Positions 50,801 through 61,166 of a DNA stretch of 64,000 nt are shown here, one piece after another. The notes under the pieces are model-generated. The model worked only from the letters and a program-made list of their open reading frames with translations. It ran no database searches and was not told the DNA's origin. The stretch is from Cylicocyclus nassatus. Taxonomy: Eukaryota; Nematoda; Chromadorea; Rhabditida; Strongylidae. The stretch spans positions 36,159,733 through 36,223,732 of the forward strand of contig CATQJL010000305.1 of the NCBI GenBank assembly GCA_958299035.1. Direction: 5' to 3'. The translations under genes and the position numbers were made by a program. The first letter of the stretch is position 1. The number at the start of each line of letters is the position of its first letter.

Positions 50801-53800
50801 ATGCAACCCATTAAAAAGACTTAGCGCATCCGAGAAGTATAGGGGAACTTAAGCGTTGCAAAATAAACATTTTAGTGTCAAGCTACTATTCATTTAATGA
50901 TAAGCTTGAATTACTCTGTAGCTTATTGTAGCCTTTATCATTTCAGTACACTCCTTCTTTCCCACCCATTGTTTATTATCGCGACACATTTGGTCTGGAA
51001 CCTATAAATGATCGGGATCGAAAAGCGACAGAATCAGGAGCTGAGGGATCTGATAATGATAGCATAGTCACAAAATCTACAGGTGAGTCAAAGCCTTCTA
51101 CTGACAAGATTGAAAAAGAAGGACTCAACCACAAACTTTTTAATAAAACTACGCTGCTTCGAGGCAATGGAATATTGAGTTTTGTAAACTGATTGCTGAG
51201 CAAAAGAACATCATTTACACCACACTTGAGAGCGCCGAGAAAAACGTTGACCCAAATGCAAAAGTTCCAAAAGGGCTGTCCCACCCATTTGGTCACCCAC
51301 GCCCATGACGAGTAACCTATGTCGGGTGAGGACGCGAAACCGCAAAGAGAGCAATTGCAATGCTCTCACTGGGGCGTGGGGGGGGGGGGGTTTAGAGGGG
51401 ATGGGTAAGTGGAAAACGGGCATATCATGTTTGTTCAAACATACAAGATGTCATTATGTGTTTACACTGTTTACACTGTTTGATCCTCAATATCTCTTTT
51501 CCCAAGAAGTCTTCCGCCTACTTTTAGGCATTACTTTGTAGGGCTGGCTTCAACTTAGATTTACACTATGAAGCGAATCACTGACTGCTCTATGTTACTG
51601 TAGGATTACGGTAGAAATTTTCAGTTTACAACGTCATTGCGCATTAACCATGTTTCAGAAAGTTTCCAAAAAATTTGAAAAATGAAGTACCAGGATTTTT
51701 ACGCTCGCTAATTTTATTACTCAAGTTTTTACAAGTTTGCGAAGCTTTTTAAATGTAATCACAACTTTGTGGAGCTTTGTAAAAACAGCTATTGCGGTTT
51801 ACCTGGCATAACTTACTAAGGAAGCATTGCGGTAAAGTGCAAACTTCATTTTGGTTTTGTCGGCTCGAATTAGCCTAGTACAAAAGTTTGCAGGTTATTT
51901 GTTTGCTTTCTAAGGCAAAGTAGGACAAAATAGGACCCTTAATGACTCAAAACTCTGCTTGGAGTTTCTACCGTAATCCTACAGTATTATAGAGCGATGA
52001 GTGATTCGCTTCGTACTGTAAATCTGAGTTGAAGCCAGCTCTACAGAATGGTGCCTAAAAATAGGCGAAAGACTTCTTGGGAAAAGAGATATCAACGATC
52101 AAGCAGTGTATACATACATGCTTTTGGGACACCCTGTATATATTATACAAGTTCTAAGAAGAGTTCATTTTCCAGTTCTCAGGCTTCGAAACCCAAACTT
52201 GATTGTAGTGCTACACGAGTACCAATACCAAAGAGACCAAGACGGACTCAGTTTTGACCAAACCGATTCCAGGCAGGGTTATAGTAGCAAAGTGGTACAT
52301 ATAATTGACTTATCGTTAGATATCATTTTGACAGACCTTTGGTGCTTTGCTAGTAGTTTTTTGCAACGTAAGGATGATAATACGATTTTATCAAAAGCGA
52401 TGGCAAAACGCATAAATGGCTTCACCTTTTGCTTTCTTTGAAATGTGGCAGAAGTGCTGGAAAGCAGATAAACGTGCGAAGTGTTCTCACCTTTCAGATT
52501 ACACATTTAACTGAGCAAGGTTCTCATTTCAGTTCGAACAACGATGAACGTCCAACCGTTTGCAATGGCTGATAGTATGGGTTCAAAATTTACAAATATG
52601 ACGCCATCGTACCATGTAAGATTGTTTGATAAGATACTTTCTAGATCGAAAAATCTCAAAAATTTAGGTAGAGCAGCTTCTTACGAATCATGTGCTCACT
52701 GCTGATCCCCGAACACTCTTGACTTTAAGTCTTATAGCTTTTGCTAGTGCAATTCAAGTGGTGAGTTTTGTAAATGGGAAAAACTTCAGCTGATCTTTAT
52801 CACTATTTATGACAAACACAAAGCGATCAGCGGAATAGAGGACTTTTAGCAAATGTGGATTGATTGAGCTATAAAAGCCTGCTTCCGGAAGAAGAAAATT
52901 CTCTAAAAGTATTTAAGCCTTGTTATTAGAAATCTATAAATTCTATAGTGTTCGTTGACTACATCACAGTACCATATAACAGAAGACGACAAACAAACAA
53001 ATTATGTTGCACGACTGGGCGATTCAGAAAATTCATTCGATGACAAGCCCCTACTTACAAGGGAAGCATGTTTAGTCGAAGTGACCTTTTCAAATAGGAT
53101 TTACACCGTATTGAAGGGCATAAAATGCTGATTCCAAATTTGTCTTCCTTATGCGCAGAGCGTTTATGGACGATGAGTTATGAGAGCTTATAAGAGCAAA
53201 AAATTGAATGTGCAGATCATAGGACAAAAATAACCGTAACAATTTTTCTAGCTTTTCAATGGAGCAGTGATCATCAGAGCACTTTGATCAAAAAATACTC
53301 TAAAATAAAAAATATGTCACACTTGGTTGCATTATTTGAGGACTAGTAAGATTTTAACAATTCATTTTATACAAAATGCACATTCAATTTTTGGCTCTAA
53401 AAAACGCTCATAACTCTTTGTCCATGAATGCTCTGCAGATAAGGAAGGCATGTTTGAAATCAGCGTTTTATGTCCTTCAATATGGTATACATCCCATCCA
53501 CAAAGGCCACTTCGATTAAACAAGCTTCCCTTGTTAGACTTTTTCTACTTGAAACGCTTCCCAAATTTTCTTTTCTAACATTCACTATTACAGATCATAT
53601 TTGCTATCATTTGCGTGTTTTATGACGGGTGCCCTTACTATATTGCTCTAGTTGTTGGTTGTTTGATGTTATGTAATGCTATAGTGGTAACTGTATTCTG
53701 CAAATGCCGACCCACACGAGGATGGTTGGTGAGTACTTGCGAGGATCAACATCGTTCAGCTTGAAACAATATTTGAGAAGTATCAGGTAGTAAACACCTA

Positions 53801-55234
53801 TAATGAAGGGTTCAGAAATTCAGCAAAATTGCAGCCGTGTAATTTGATAGTCTTGTGGAATGGGAGTCAACAACAAGTTGTAAACCCTATCACTTTCGTC
53901 ACATTTCGAGCAGTAAACAAAAGGTCACGTCCGATAAATAATTTTTTCGAAATAAAGAAAAATTTCCTTTAGGTAGAATAGAATGTTTGTTACAACCGTA
54001 CTAGCTTCCATGACAATCTGTTACTTACTCGTACTAATTTGGCCTAATTTCGTTAAGATGCGCATTTTTGAGCTTGACAAATTGTTAGTGATCATGCAGC
54101 ATTTTTTCGCAGTATCCTTATTCGATGTTTTTTTAGATCAATCTCATTTATTTTTGCAATCATTGTGCACAATGAGTATTGATATCAATTAAATGAATAA
54201 GTAGCAAACGTTCGCACAGATTTCCATGATGGAGGAGGGGAGGCGGGGGGGGGGGGGAGGAGTGGGGACAGAGACTTTCTCGAACGAAAGGTACATAGCA
54301 GTGACGTTGATTAAACGCTCCAAATTTGTTTTTGAAATTCTTGAACTTTTGCGGACCTATAGCCCCCTCATCAAAAGTCCCCCAAAAATATTCGAATGCA
54401 CATTCGATTTTGAAAAAATCGAGGTTATTTAAAATTCGAGGTACAAACAAGTAGCATCCTTTTCATGACGCATAGACAACATGAAAAAAATTCGCGATCC
54501 ATTTCCACTCCATTCAAAACATTTCACTGATTTACTTGTCGATATATTTTGATACACTTGGGAAAAGCCACTCTTCTAAAAAGAAGTTGATTCCAAATCT
54601 TTTGTTTGTGTATTACCCTACTGGCTTTTATTAAATTATTTTTAATGCTGCACAACATTCAACAACCCAGCAATTTTTCTTCAAACCGAAAAAGCTTCTA
54701 ATATTGAAAATATTTCAGATAGCCAGCTGCATAGCCGCATCGTTATCGTTTGTACAAAGCGTCTCATTATTCTTTTGGACGGCATATCTGGTGAATAACG
54801 AGGACAAATACCTCGAACGTATAGGCGCTAAGGAAAATCGTGTTGTGACGAGCACTCGGATAGCGATGTACTCTCTGCAAATGATATTCGCTCCAATCCA
54901 TGGTAAGTGCTAAATCTCAGTCTCATACTTCATCGCAAGGGCGAATCGGAAGTGCAAATGACGAGTTGACGCTCCGTTTATCACGGTCCCATTTGTTTCG
55001 CGGAGTTCTAGAAAAACGCCAAAGAACGAAACCGGGTGTTGTGAAGATTTATAGCCGCGTCAGCAGGCAATATCAAGAATTATGGCTTCTTTTTCGGATC
55101 TTTTAGTACCACGCGAGTGGCTATAGCCTTGTAGGAAAAACACCGTTAACCTTCGTTTTGTCTTAAAAGACTTCGTTCCAGCTATAGCAGCGGCTATCAT
55201 CGTTTTCTTACTGTATGGAATTTGCAATCCCTGA
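47881..55234 (+). CDS. Four-pass membrane protein gene, seven exons (244 aa model)
   Basis: Exons 47881-47919, 50947-51082, 52533-52615, 52668-52760, 53594-53728, 54719-54902 and 55170-55234 have consistent phases and GT-AG borders; one intron is 52 bp with a TTTAG acceptor. The product has a polar N-terminal region of about 100 residues (YYRDTFGLEPINDRDRK early on), then four hydrophobic segments: LLTLSLIAFASAIQVIIFAI, IALVVGCLMLCNAIVVTVFC, SLSFVQSVSLFFWTAYLV and FVPAIAAAIIVFLLYGIC. A short CKCRPTRGW stretch lies between the second and third, and a charged loop (NNEDKYLERIGAKEN) between the third and fourth. This is a tetraspan topology, but no family is recognised. Exon 1 is the least certain; the acceptor at 52532, 11 bp before an in-frame ATG, could also be a trans-splice site. 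Introns carry MITEs at 51444 and 53058. Confidence 0.7.
47920..50946 (+). other. Long first intron of the tetraspan gene, no recognised content
   Basis: The 3 kb between the first two exons holds a C11 run (48693-48703) and several short open frames, including one on the plus strand at 49666-49881 and one on the minus strand at 50539-50811. None has recognisable motifs or a convincing splice context, and undetected short exons are possible. Confidence 0.4.
51444..52136. mobile_element. TA-flanked MITE, copy 2 (ends CAGGGTGTCCC)
   Basis: The right end GGGACACCCTG is followed by TA and the left end CAAGATGTCAT is preceded by TA. The long arms share ATATCTCTTTTCCCAAGAAG, GAAGCGAATCACT and TACTGTAGGATTACGGTAGA as inverted copies. 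The interior matches the element at 43821 (GGTTTACCTGGCATAACTTA). It lies in the second intron of the tetraspan gene. A G13 run lies just outside, at 51378-51390. Confidence 0.82.
53058..53533. mobile_element. TTA-type MITE, copy 2
   Basis: The 476-bp element has ends CAAGGGAAGC and GCTTCCCTTG, flanked by TTA at 53055-53057 and 53534-53536. It has the same length and arms as the element at 39731. It lies in the tetraspan gene intron 52761-53593, ending 60 bp before the next exon. Confidence 0.92.
54245..54257 (+). repeat. G13 homopolymer (one of several G/C runs)
   Basis: A run of 13 Gs lies in the tetraspan gene intron 53729-54718. Similar runs are G13 at 51378-51390, C11 at 48693-48703 and C7TC6 at 46867-46880. 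Such tracts can form quadruplexes and are prone to length errors. Confidence 0.9.
54940..55106 (+). CDS. Possible alternative last exon of the tetraspan gene
   Basis: If the donor at 54903 joins the acceptor ending at 54939 (a 37-bp intron), the frame continues for 55 residues to TAG at 55104-55106. This gives a basic, serine-rich tail (DELTLRLSRSHLFRG, EKRQRTKPGVVK) in place of the fourth membrane segment. The intron is shorter than is usual in nematodes, so chance openness inside a 267-bp intron is the main alternative. Confidence 0.3.
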
Positions 55235-55268
55235 GTGAAGAGAAAGTAACTCACGGCTACTTCCTCAG

Positions 55269-55290
55269 CGAACCACAACTCGGGCATCAG
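55269..55290 (+). CDS. Possible 22-bp extra exon of the tetraspan gene
   Basis: A donor-like GTATGG at 55213 inside the fourth-membrane exon and the CCTCAG acceptor ending at 55268 would define a 56-bp intron. The next 22 bp are in frame and end at a strong GTAAGT donor (55291). If used, the protein would continue downstream of this window's model rather than stop at 55234. No following exon is identified. Confidence 0.3.
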
Positions 55291-55667
55291 GTAAGTCACT
55301 AAGTTACATTGCTGTGTTTGCATATTTGGGAGCCGATTCTCCGCAGAGATAAAAAAGCTCTGAGTAAAAATTTGCGACAAGAGTTTTACAGTTTATTCCA
55401 AAAGGCAGCGTTCGAACTCTAATGACTACACATTTCCTCATTTTTTTCTCACAAATGATCCAATTTAAGCTCATTTGCCGGATGGATGAAATAAACATAT
55501 CAGCAAAAATTACAGTGACGTTTGAGGAAAAAAAAGATTTAACACAACTATGCACAATATCTTTGCAGCGAATTCACCTTTACGCGAATTTACGACCATT
55601 TCTGGTCGAGTGCACTTGCTTCAAATTTAGGTCGCAAGCACTATTTCTGAATCTCGCGACAATCTTA

Positions 55668-56130
55668 CAAGGGAACCGTGTCGAGTCGAAGTGGCCTTTC
55701 CAGATGAGACCCATACTGCTTTGAAGAGCATTTATCGGTAATTCCAGATCTGCCTTCCAAATCTGCCAAGCGCCTCTGGACGCCGAGTTATGACCGTTCT
55801 TCGGAACGAAAAATGAATACAGAATTTAGGTAAAATTGATAGTTACAATCTTTCCAGCGCTCAGATAAAGCAATGTTAAGTATTAGCATATTAAATAAAA
55901 TGTATCTGTTGCACAAACAGCTCTGATACTTGACACTGGACCATTTGAGTAAATTTGGGCGATTTTGCTTCAGTTTTCTGTTCAATTTTTTGATCTGAAA
56001 AACGAGCATAACTCGGCGTCCAGAGGCGCTTGCAGATTTGGAAAGCAGATTTGGAATCGCCGATTAATGCTCTTCAAAGCAGTATGGGTCTCATCTGGAA
56101 AGGCCACTTCGACTCGACACGGTTCCCTTG
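55668..56130. mobile_element. TTA-type MITE, copy 3
   Basis: The 463-bp element has ends CAAGGGAACC and GGTTCCCTTG, flanked by TTA at 55665-55667 and 56131-56133. The arms are near-perfect inverted copies (GTCGAGTCGAAGTGGCCTTT, CCTCTGGACGCCGAGTTATG). It is a divergent member of the family at 39731 and 53058. Confidence 0.92.
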
Positions 56131-56374
56131 TTAGTTTGATTCCTTCGTTCAGCCTATCGTTTGAGCGCGCAGCTGTTTTTTTGACTACAAGATAATCATT
56201 GAAATCACTCTTGGTAAGCCCCTAACTTTAATATAGGTTTGGCAAAAGGAAAGGCATAGGAAAGGCATTGTGAGTACTGGCAGAAAAAATTATTTATTTT
56301 GAATTGCAAATAATCTGCGTCAGAGGCCATTTTATGACAATGTTATCTTCTCATGAATTTTTAGATGCACTCAC

Positions 56375-56835
56375 AACGAAAGTGTTTTTTTTAGAAATTA
56401 GCTTCCCCCAAAGAGATCTATCGTTCTGAAGCGCATTAAAGGCCAATTCTAATTTGTAATCGATAATTTGCTGTGCTTTTCTGAATGCCATGTTGAAAGC
56501 GTTTTTATCGAAAAATTGAACGAGCAAACTACTACGTAGACTAAAATTATCAAAACCGTCATAATGGCCAGTATTGAGTTGCAAGAGCTCATGCGATAAA
56601 AAGAAATACTTTTCGTTCAATATCCTCATATTCACCATTGCCATATTTGAGGACCGGGGGAAATTTAACAACTATTTTATTTGTGTATGATTCACCTCTC
56701 GCTCCAAAAAACATATAACTTGGCGTTCACAGGCGCACAGCAGACAAAGAAAATATGTTTGGAATCACCGTTCGGTTCCCTGAGAAATGTTGCACATCTC
56801 ATTCGAAAGGGCCACTTCGACCTCGATTTTCTACT
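56375..56835. mobile_element. Decayed TTA-type MITE, copy 4
   Basis: The segments GCATTAAAGGCCAATTC, AAGCGTTTTTATCGAAAAAT, ACTTGGCGTTCACAGGCGCA and AAGGGCCACTTCGAC line up in order with the arms of the family. The ends have eroded, so no TTA flank can be assigned and the boundaries are approximate. The 106-codon minus-strand frame here is a by-product. Confidence 0.65.
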
Positions 56836-56934
56836 GTAGAACACTACCGTGCTCCGGGGAGTTTATGGTAGCATAACAATAGAAATATCATAATAGCTTC
56901 TAAACGGGTACATTTTTCTTTCCCTCAAGAAATC

Positions 56935-57557
56935 TATCCATTTTTTATTTACTTTTTTTTATAATATATTATACTTATATTCAAATTGTTTATTATTTTT
57001 AATTTTTTAATCCATTTTCGCCTTCAAAAGGATAAATTAAAAATAATATCAAATTATTTGAAATGAAAAATCTAAAAATAAATAAATTATATTTAAAATA
57101 TTTATTTTATTTGAATCGAATATATAATAGAAAAGAATGAAAATAATTATTTGAAAAAGAATGAGCACATTAATAAGTATGTTGATTTAATTTTAAAAAA
57201 AAATTATTTTTATTATACTTATTTTATTATTTTGACATATTTTGATTTCATCAATAATACTAATATTTTGTGTGTAGTTTTCTTTAGTTTTATCTTCATT
57301 GTTGTTTATTTTTTATTTATTCCTATCTTTATCTGAAAGGCCATGTATACTTGATGATTAATAAGAATTATGAATATTTTGTTATTTGAATTGTTTCTTT
57401 TTTAAATACTATTCTATTGATATTCATCATATTATTTTATTTTTTTGATCTTTCCTTTTTAGTTTTTTTTCCATTTTTAAATATACAATATTTTTTATAA
57501 TAAGATTTAATATATTATTAATAGTATTTTTGAATTATTAACATATAATTATTAATG
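56935..57557. other. Extremely AT-rich tract ending in adapter sequence
   Basis: From about 56935 the sequence changes abruptly to long A and T runs with almost no G or C, unlike the surrounding introns, and it stops exactly at an adapter copy. It may be a true AT-rich spacer, but a chimeric or foreign read end is equally possible. The 61-codon frame at 57151 is low-complexity and not taken as a gene. Confidence 0.6.
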
Positions 57558-57582
57558 AGTACTCTGCGTTGATACCACTGCT
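57558..57582 (-). other. Residual amplification adapter, left of gap
   Basis: These 25 bases are the reverse complement of the sequence beginning AAGCAGTGGTATCAACGCAG on the other side of the gap, the oligo used in SMART-type and ultra-low-input PCR library kits. It is synthetic, not genomic. Confidence 0.95.
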
Positions 57583-58082
57583 NNNNNNNNNNNNNNNNNN
57601 NNNNNNNNNNNNNNNNNNNNNNNNNNNNNNNNNNNNNNNNNNNNNNNNNNNNNNNNNNNNNNNNNNNNNNNNNNNNNNNNNNNNNNNNNNNNNNNNNNNN
57701 NNNNNNNNNNNNNNNNNNNNNNNNNNNNNNNNNNNNNNNNNNNNNNNNNNNNNNNNNNNNNNNNNNNNNNNNNNNNNNNNNNNNNNNNNNNNNNNNNNNN
57801 NNNNNNNNNNNNNNNNNNNNNNNNNNNNNNNNNNNNNNNNNNNNNNNNNNNNNNNNNNNNNNNNNNNNNNNNNNNNNNNNNNNNNNNNNNNNNNNNNNNN
57901 NNNNNNNNNNNNNNNNNNNNNNNNNNNNNNNNNNNNNNNNNNNNNNNNNNNNNNNNNNNNNNNNNNNNNNNNNNNNNNNNNNNNNNNNNNNNNNNNNNNN
58001 NNNNNNNNNNNNNNNNNNNNNNNNNNNNNNNNNNNNNNNNNNNNNNNNNNNNNNNNNNNNNNNNNNNNNNNNNNNNNNNNNN
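57583..58082. other. Assembly gap of 500 Ns
   Basis: The run is exactly 500 Ns, a typical placeholder for a gap of unknown size. The long open frames that cross it are meaningless. Confidence 0.99.
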
Positions 58083-58108
58083 AAGCAGTGGTATCAACGC
58101 AGAGTACT
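58083..58108 (+). other. Residual amplification adapter, right of gap
   Basis: The sequence begins AAGCAGTGGTATCAACGCAG and ends AGTACT, a full adapter copy facing away from the gap. Mirror-image adapters on both sides mean that two untrimmed read ends were scaffolded together. Confidence 0.95.
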
Positions 58109-59532
58109 AGTCTGTTCTCATTTGGTATATCTGAAAGACGGGAGAAAAATATGTCATAAAAAAGTCACCTCTTTACTTCTCAGCGGCTCTACCACAAATA
58201 TATTTATATATATATATATATGTGTACTTTGAAAATACATCAACGCATGTAGCTTGGCCAATTCAGTAAGTAGGAATGAAAAACAGTAAAGTCCCTGAAC
58301 TGGAGCAATCGAGATAAAATACGAAAGTTGCTATAATCTCGTCGAACGATAGAATTCACTCAATCATTCGCGATGCACAAGATGTCCCTGTACAAGGTCG
58401 TCCTAACCTTCCCTTGCACAACTGCAAAGTCATGCACATCAAACGAGTTTCATACACACTCAAAAGTTCGATATAGTTTTCACTTAAAATTCAAAATTAT
58501 AAGTCTTCTTCTAGGCAGATTGGTATACAACAGAGAGTCGTCAGGAAAGTCGTCTTCATAAGAAACCATAAAAAGTGATATCTAGAATATCCGAAGTTTT
58601 AGTACATCTGCGGTGATGACAACAATTGCCCGTAAGATATGGCCAATGAACGCACACTTTGAGTTTTGCGCCTCTAGCCACTTCTTACGCGTAAGCATGT
58701 TAATAACACAAAAGCACTATATAGCCTGTCAACTACACTGGTTGAGTGTGTCTCGCGTACCGAAAAGGATAGACCAGGAGACCACCAAGGTGGATGTGTA
58801 CAAAACAAATTTCAAGTAAACTTTATCAAATCCCAAATTAAGAAAGCTAAATCATCTTTGTGAGCATAACATCTTCCGAATGGCGGGTGTACTTATTATG
58901 AGAGAGCTGATACAAGGACAAAGACAAAAATGCTATTGTTACGATATCGAGTGATAACTGCAACAACATGTGTAATTACAGTGTGATGGTCAGACTCTGC
59001 AAGTACAGCCAGTCAAGTACATGGGACAAAGACGAGGTACGATGAAAGCCAATGAGAACGAGGCAATTGAAATTCAACAGTGGCTACCTTGTTCGAGCAC
59101 AACACGGCTTTTGATATCCAGAAGAGGTGAAGATATTACAGATGAGTTGCAGAGTTCTGACATAGACATGATACGAAATGGTGGGAAAGGCTAGTTTTGA
59201 ACTAATGTTGGAGGTGCAACTACTCAGGAGGCAATAACAAGAAAGGCTATTTCCCTGAGAACATCCCATCAGAACAATCATATATTTGCCACAGCAAAGC
59301 GAAGCAGGCTAGATGAAAGTCTCTCACCCAGAGCAGCTAGCGATAAACATACAGCAGCTGATAATAAGAGTGAGCGCAATGATAAAAAGCAACCCATTTG
59401 TGGTCCTCACTCGCCTACTGTTTGGTTCCAGATATCGTGCGGCATGGCGTTACTTTGACATGGCATATCAAGCAGATCTTCGGTTTTATTTACAATCACA
59501 GCTGAGTAAACTTAAAGCTTCAAGATGAGCAA
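58109..59532. other. Stretch without a confident gene
   Basis: It contains a short TA-rich run near 58196-58224. A plus-strand open frame of 71 codons at 59313-59528 ends 4 bp before the stop codon of the opposing coiled-coil gene; it has an in-frame TAG directly before its ATG and no recognised motif. The rest shows nothing I can name. Confidence 0.35.
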
Positions 59533-61166
59533 TCAACGCTTAACAGACTGCACGCGTAGCCCTGTGAGGATGCCTTCGAGCCGATCCACTTTCAGCATAA
59601 GATCCTTGACAATCCTATTCACACAGTTTGCAAAACCTTTGCCATCTCCTCCAGCAATCGTAAGTGGCGTCATAGCAATCTAAAAGATAGCCAAGGTTAA
59701 CTCCTATTAGTTTCCTCACGATCTTTTTTCTTTGAAATGAACGCTGAAATTACATGAGTGTTAATCAATAGATGTAACATCAAATTTACGAGTTTATAAA
59801 ATACGAGAGGGACACCGAACCGCTAGCAGAGAAGTTTGCACTTCATCTCAGCGATTTTCTCGTGATTTCTAACCAGAGATAGGGCAAATTTGAATGTTCG
59901 TCTGTGTTTAATGTATGCGAGAAGGTTTTAGGTTTTTTTTTTCAAGTGGAGACCCTTTGACGAAATCACAAACTCTAGGTTCCAGCTTCAAACTCTAAGC
60001 AGAGCTTGTCGTTTTGCTCAGTTAGGCACCAGACTTAGCCGATTAACTGCTTCAACAGGACGCGCGTAATCACTGTCATTTGGTGTCATGTTGAAGGAAA
60101 ATCGAATCGCCGTCCGCAATTTCGCTACATTCAAATCTTCATTGGTAAGCCTTTCTACCGATTTCCTCAATCTGCGAGGCCTTTTAGCTATCCCCTCAAA
60201 ACTAATGTTGTTGCGAACATCGCAGACCCCACTTCGATTTCCGTCCAACGTGACGCCAAATGACACTTTTCAGTTGCGCCATGTTCTGCTGAAGCAGCTA
60301 GTCGATTATTCTAACGCTTACCTCAGATAGTAGCAACCCAATAAATAAAGCATAAACCAGACTACGACTACGTTCAAATGGCAAAGAAACTACGAGAAAA
60401 CCTAACAATCACTACCATCAAATGGAAGACAGGAGTAAGATAAACCATAGGAGACTTTAAAGTAAAGTGCACACAGACCTCAGGGTTATCATTTCCATTC
60501 GTATCCTTGATCTGCCGTACTGCATAGGGTACTCCGTTGCTTTTCTCGCTTCCTTCCACAGAAGACGCTATAGACAAAGACACATGCCGAGGCGTTTGCT
60601 TTTGTTGTTCGGGAGTCGGTTCTTCAGGTGTATCATCGTGACGCTCAGCTCTGAGCGGTCCCACCATAAGCAGAGGTCTTTCAGCGGCTCGCATTTCTTC
60701 ACTGAAGTGGTAAAGATCAAAATTGCTATGACAAAATTTGCAGGTAAAATAACAGACCGTAATCGGTATACTTCTTCGGTGGTGTTTGTTTTTCAGCCAG
60801 TTCATTCTCTAGTAAAGTGAGCTTTTCAGTCATCTCGTTGATCTAAATAGAACTACAGCATTTCGGGTATCTAGTTTATTTGTAGGCGGTCCTGATCAAC
60901 CAATTCCTTTGAGCACTTATTCTCTACCAATACATGACTAATGCTCCAAATGATGTTAATGATGTTACCTTCATAACCATCAAACCAGGTCAACAAGTTC
61001 AGACTCACAGTAAGTTGCACAGTATATGAGATACAACAAACCTTCTTTTCAAGATCGGTGACCTCTTGCTGGTTGTTCCTTTCATGTCTTTCCAAATCGT
61101 CATCTTTTGTTCTAACTCACGAATTCGTGCTTTGTTTGATTCTTGTTCTCCACGAAGAAGTTTGAC
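59533..61166 (-). CDS. Coiled-coil protein, C-terminal four exons, with a frameshift
   Basis: The minus-strand exons 61166-61042, 60842-60758, 60696-60479 and 59679-59533 (TGA at 59535-59533) have compatible phases; one intron is 61 bp. The first two encode heptad-like, charged sequence (GEQESNKARIRELEQK, RHERNNQQEVTDLEKK, INEMTEKLTLLENELAEK). The third is a polar, probably disordered linker (TPEEPTPEQQKQTPRHVSLS), and the last ends VKDLMLKVDRLEGILTGLRV plus a short basic tail. The first exon changes frame at an A4 run (plus-strand T4 at 61104-61107), where one base seems to be missing. The splice join between exons two and three uses the AAG at 60697-60699 and is inferred from phase. Upstream exons are not found and no family is recognised. 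Confidence 0.68.
60037..60325. mobile_element. Short foldback element in the coiled-coil gene intron
   Basis: The left arm GCCGATTAACTGCTTCAACA and the segment TGTCATTTGGTGTCATGTTG have inverted partners on the right (CTGCTGAAGCAGCTAGTCGA and CAACGTGACGCCAAATGACA). The arms are about 95 bp around a roughly 100-bp centre. The overlapping open frames on both strands follow from this structure. No target duplication is clear. Confidence 0.6.

Noticed and set aside
50539..50811. 90-codon minus-strand frame as a gene or upstream EOGT exon
   Set aside because: It has no EOGT motif or recognised family and lies inside the long first intron of the opposing gene; a possible GT-AG pair inside it is not enough.
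53983..54192. Hydrophobic plus-strand frame as an extra tetraspan exon
   Set aside because: The nearest acceptor is followed at once by an in-frame stop, and the exons on either side already join in phase without it.
54160..54450. Frames with polyglycine or polyproline stretches
   Set aside because: They are translations of the G13 homopolymer inside an intron.
56351..56671. 106-codon minus-strand frame
   Set aside because: It lies within the decayed MITE copy and overlaps its arms.
57552..58159. Long open frames of 181 and 196 codons
   Set aside because: They consist almost wholly of the N gap and adapter sequence.
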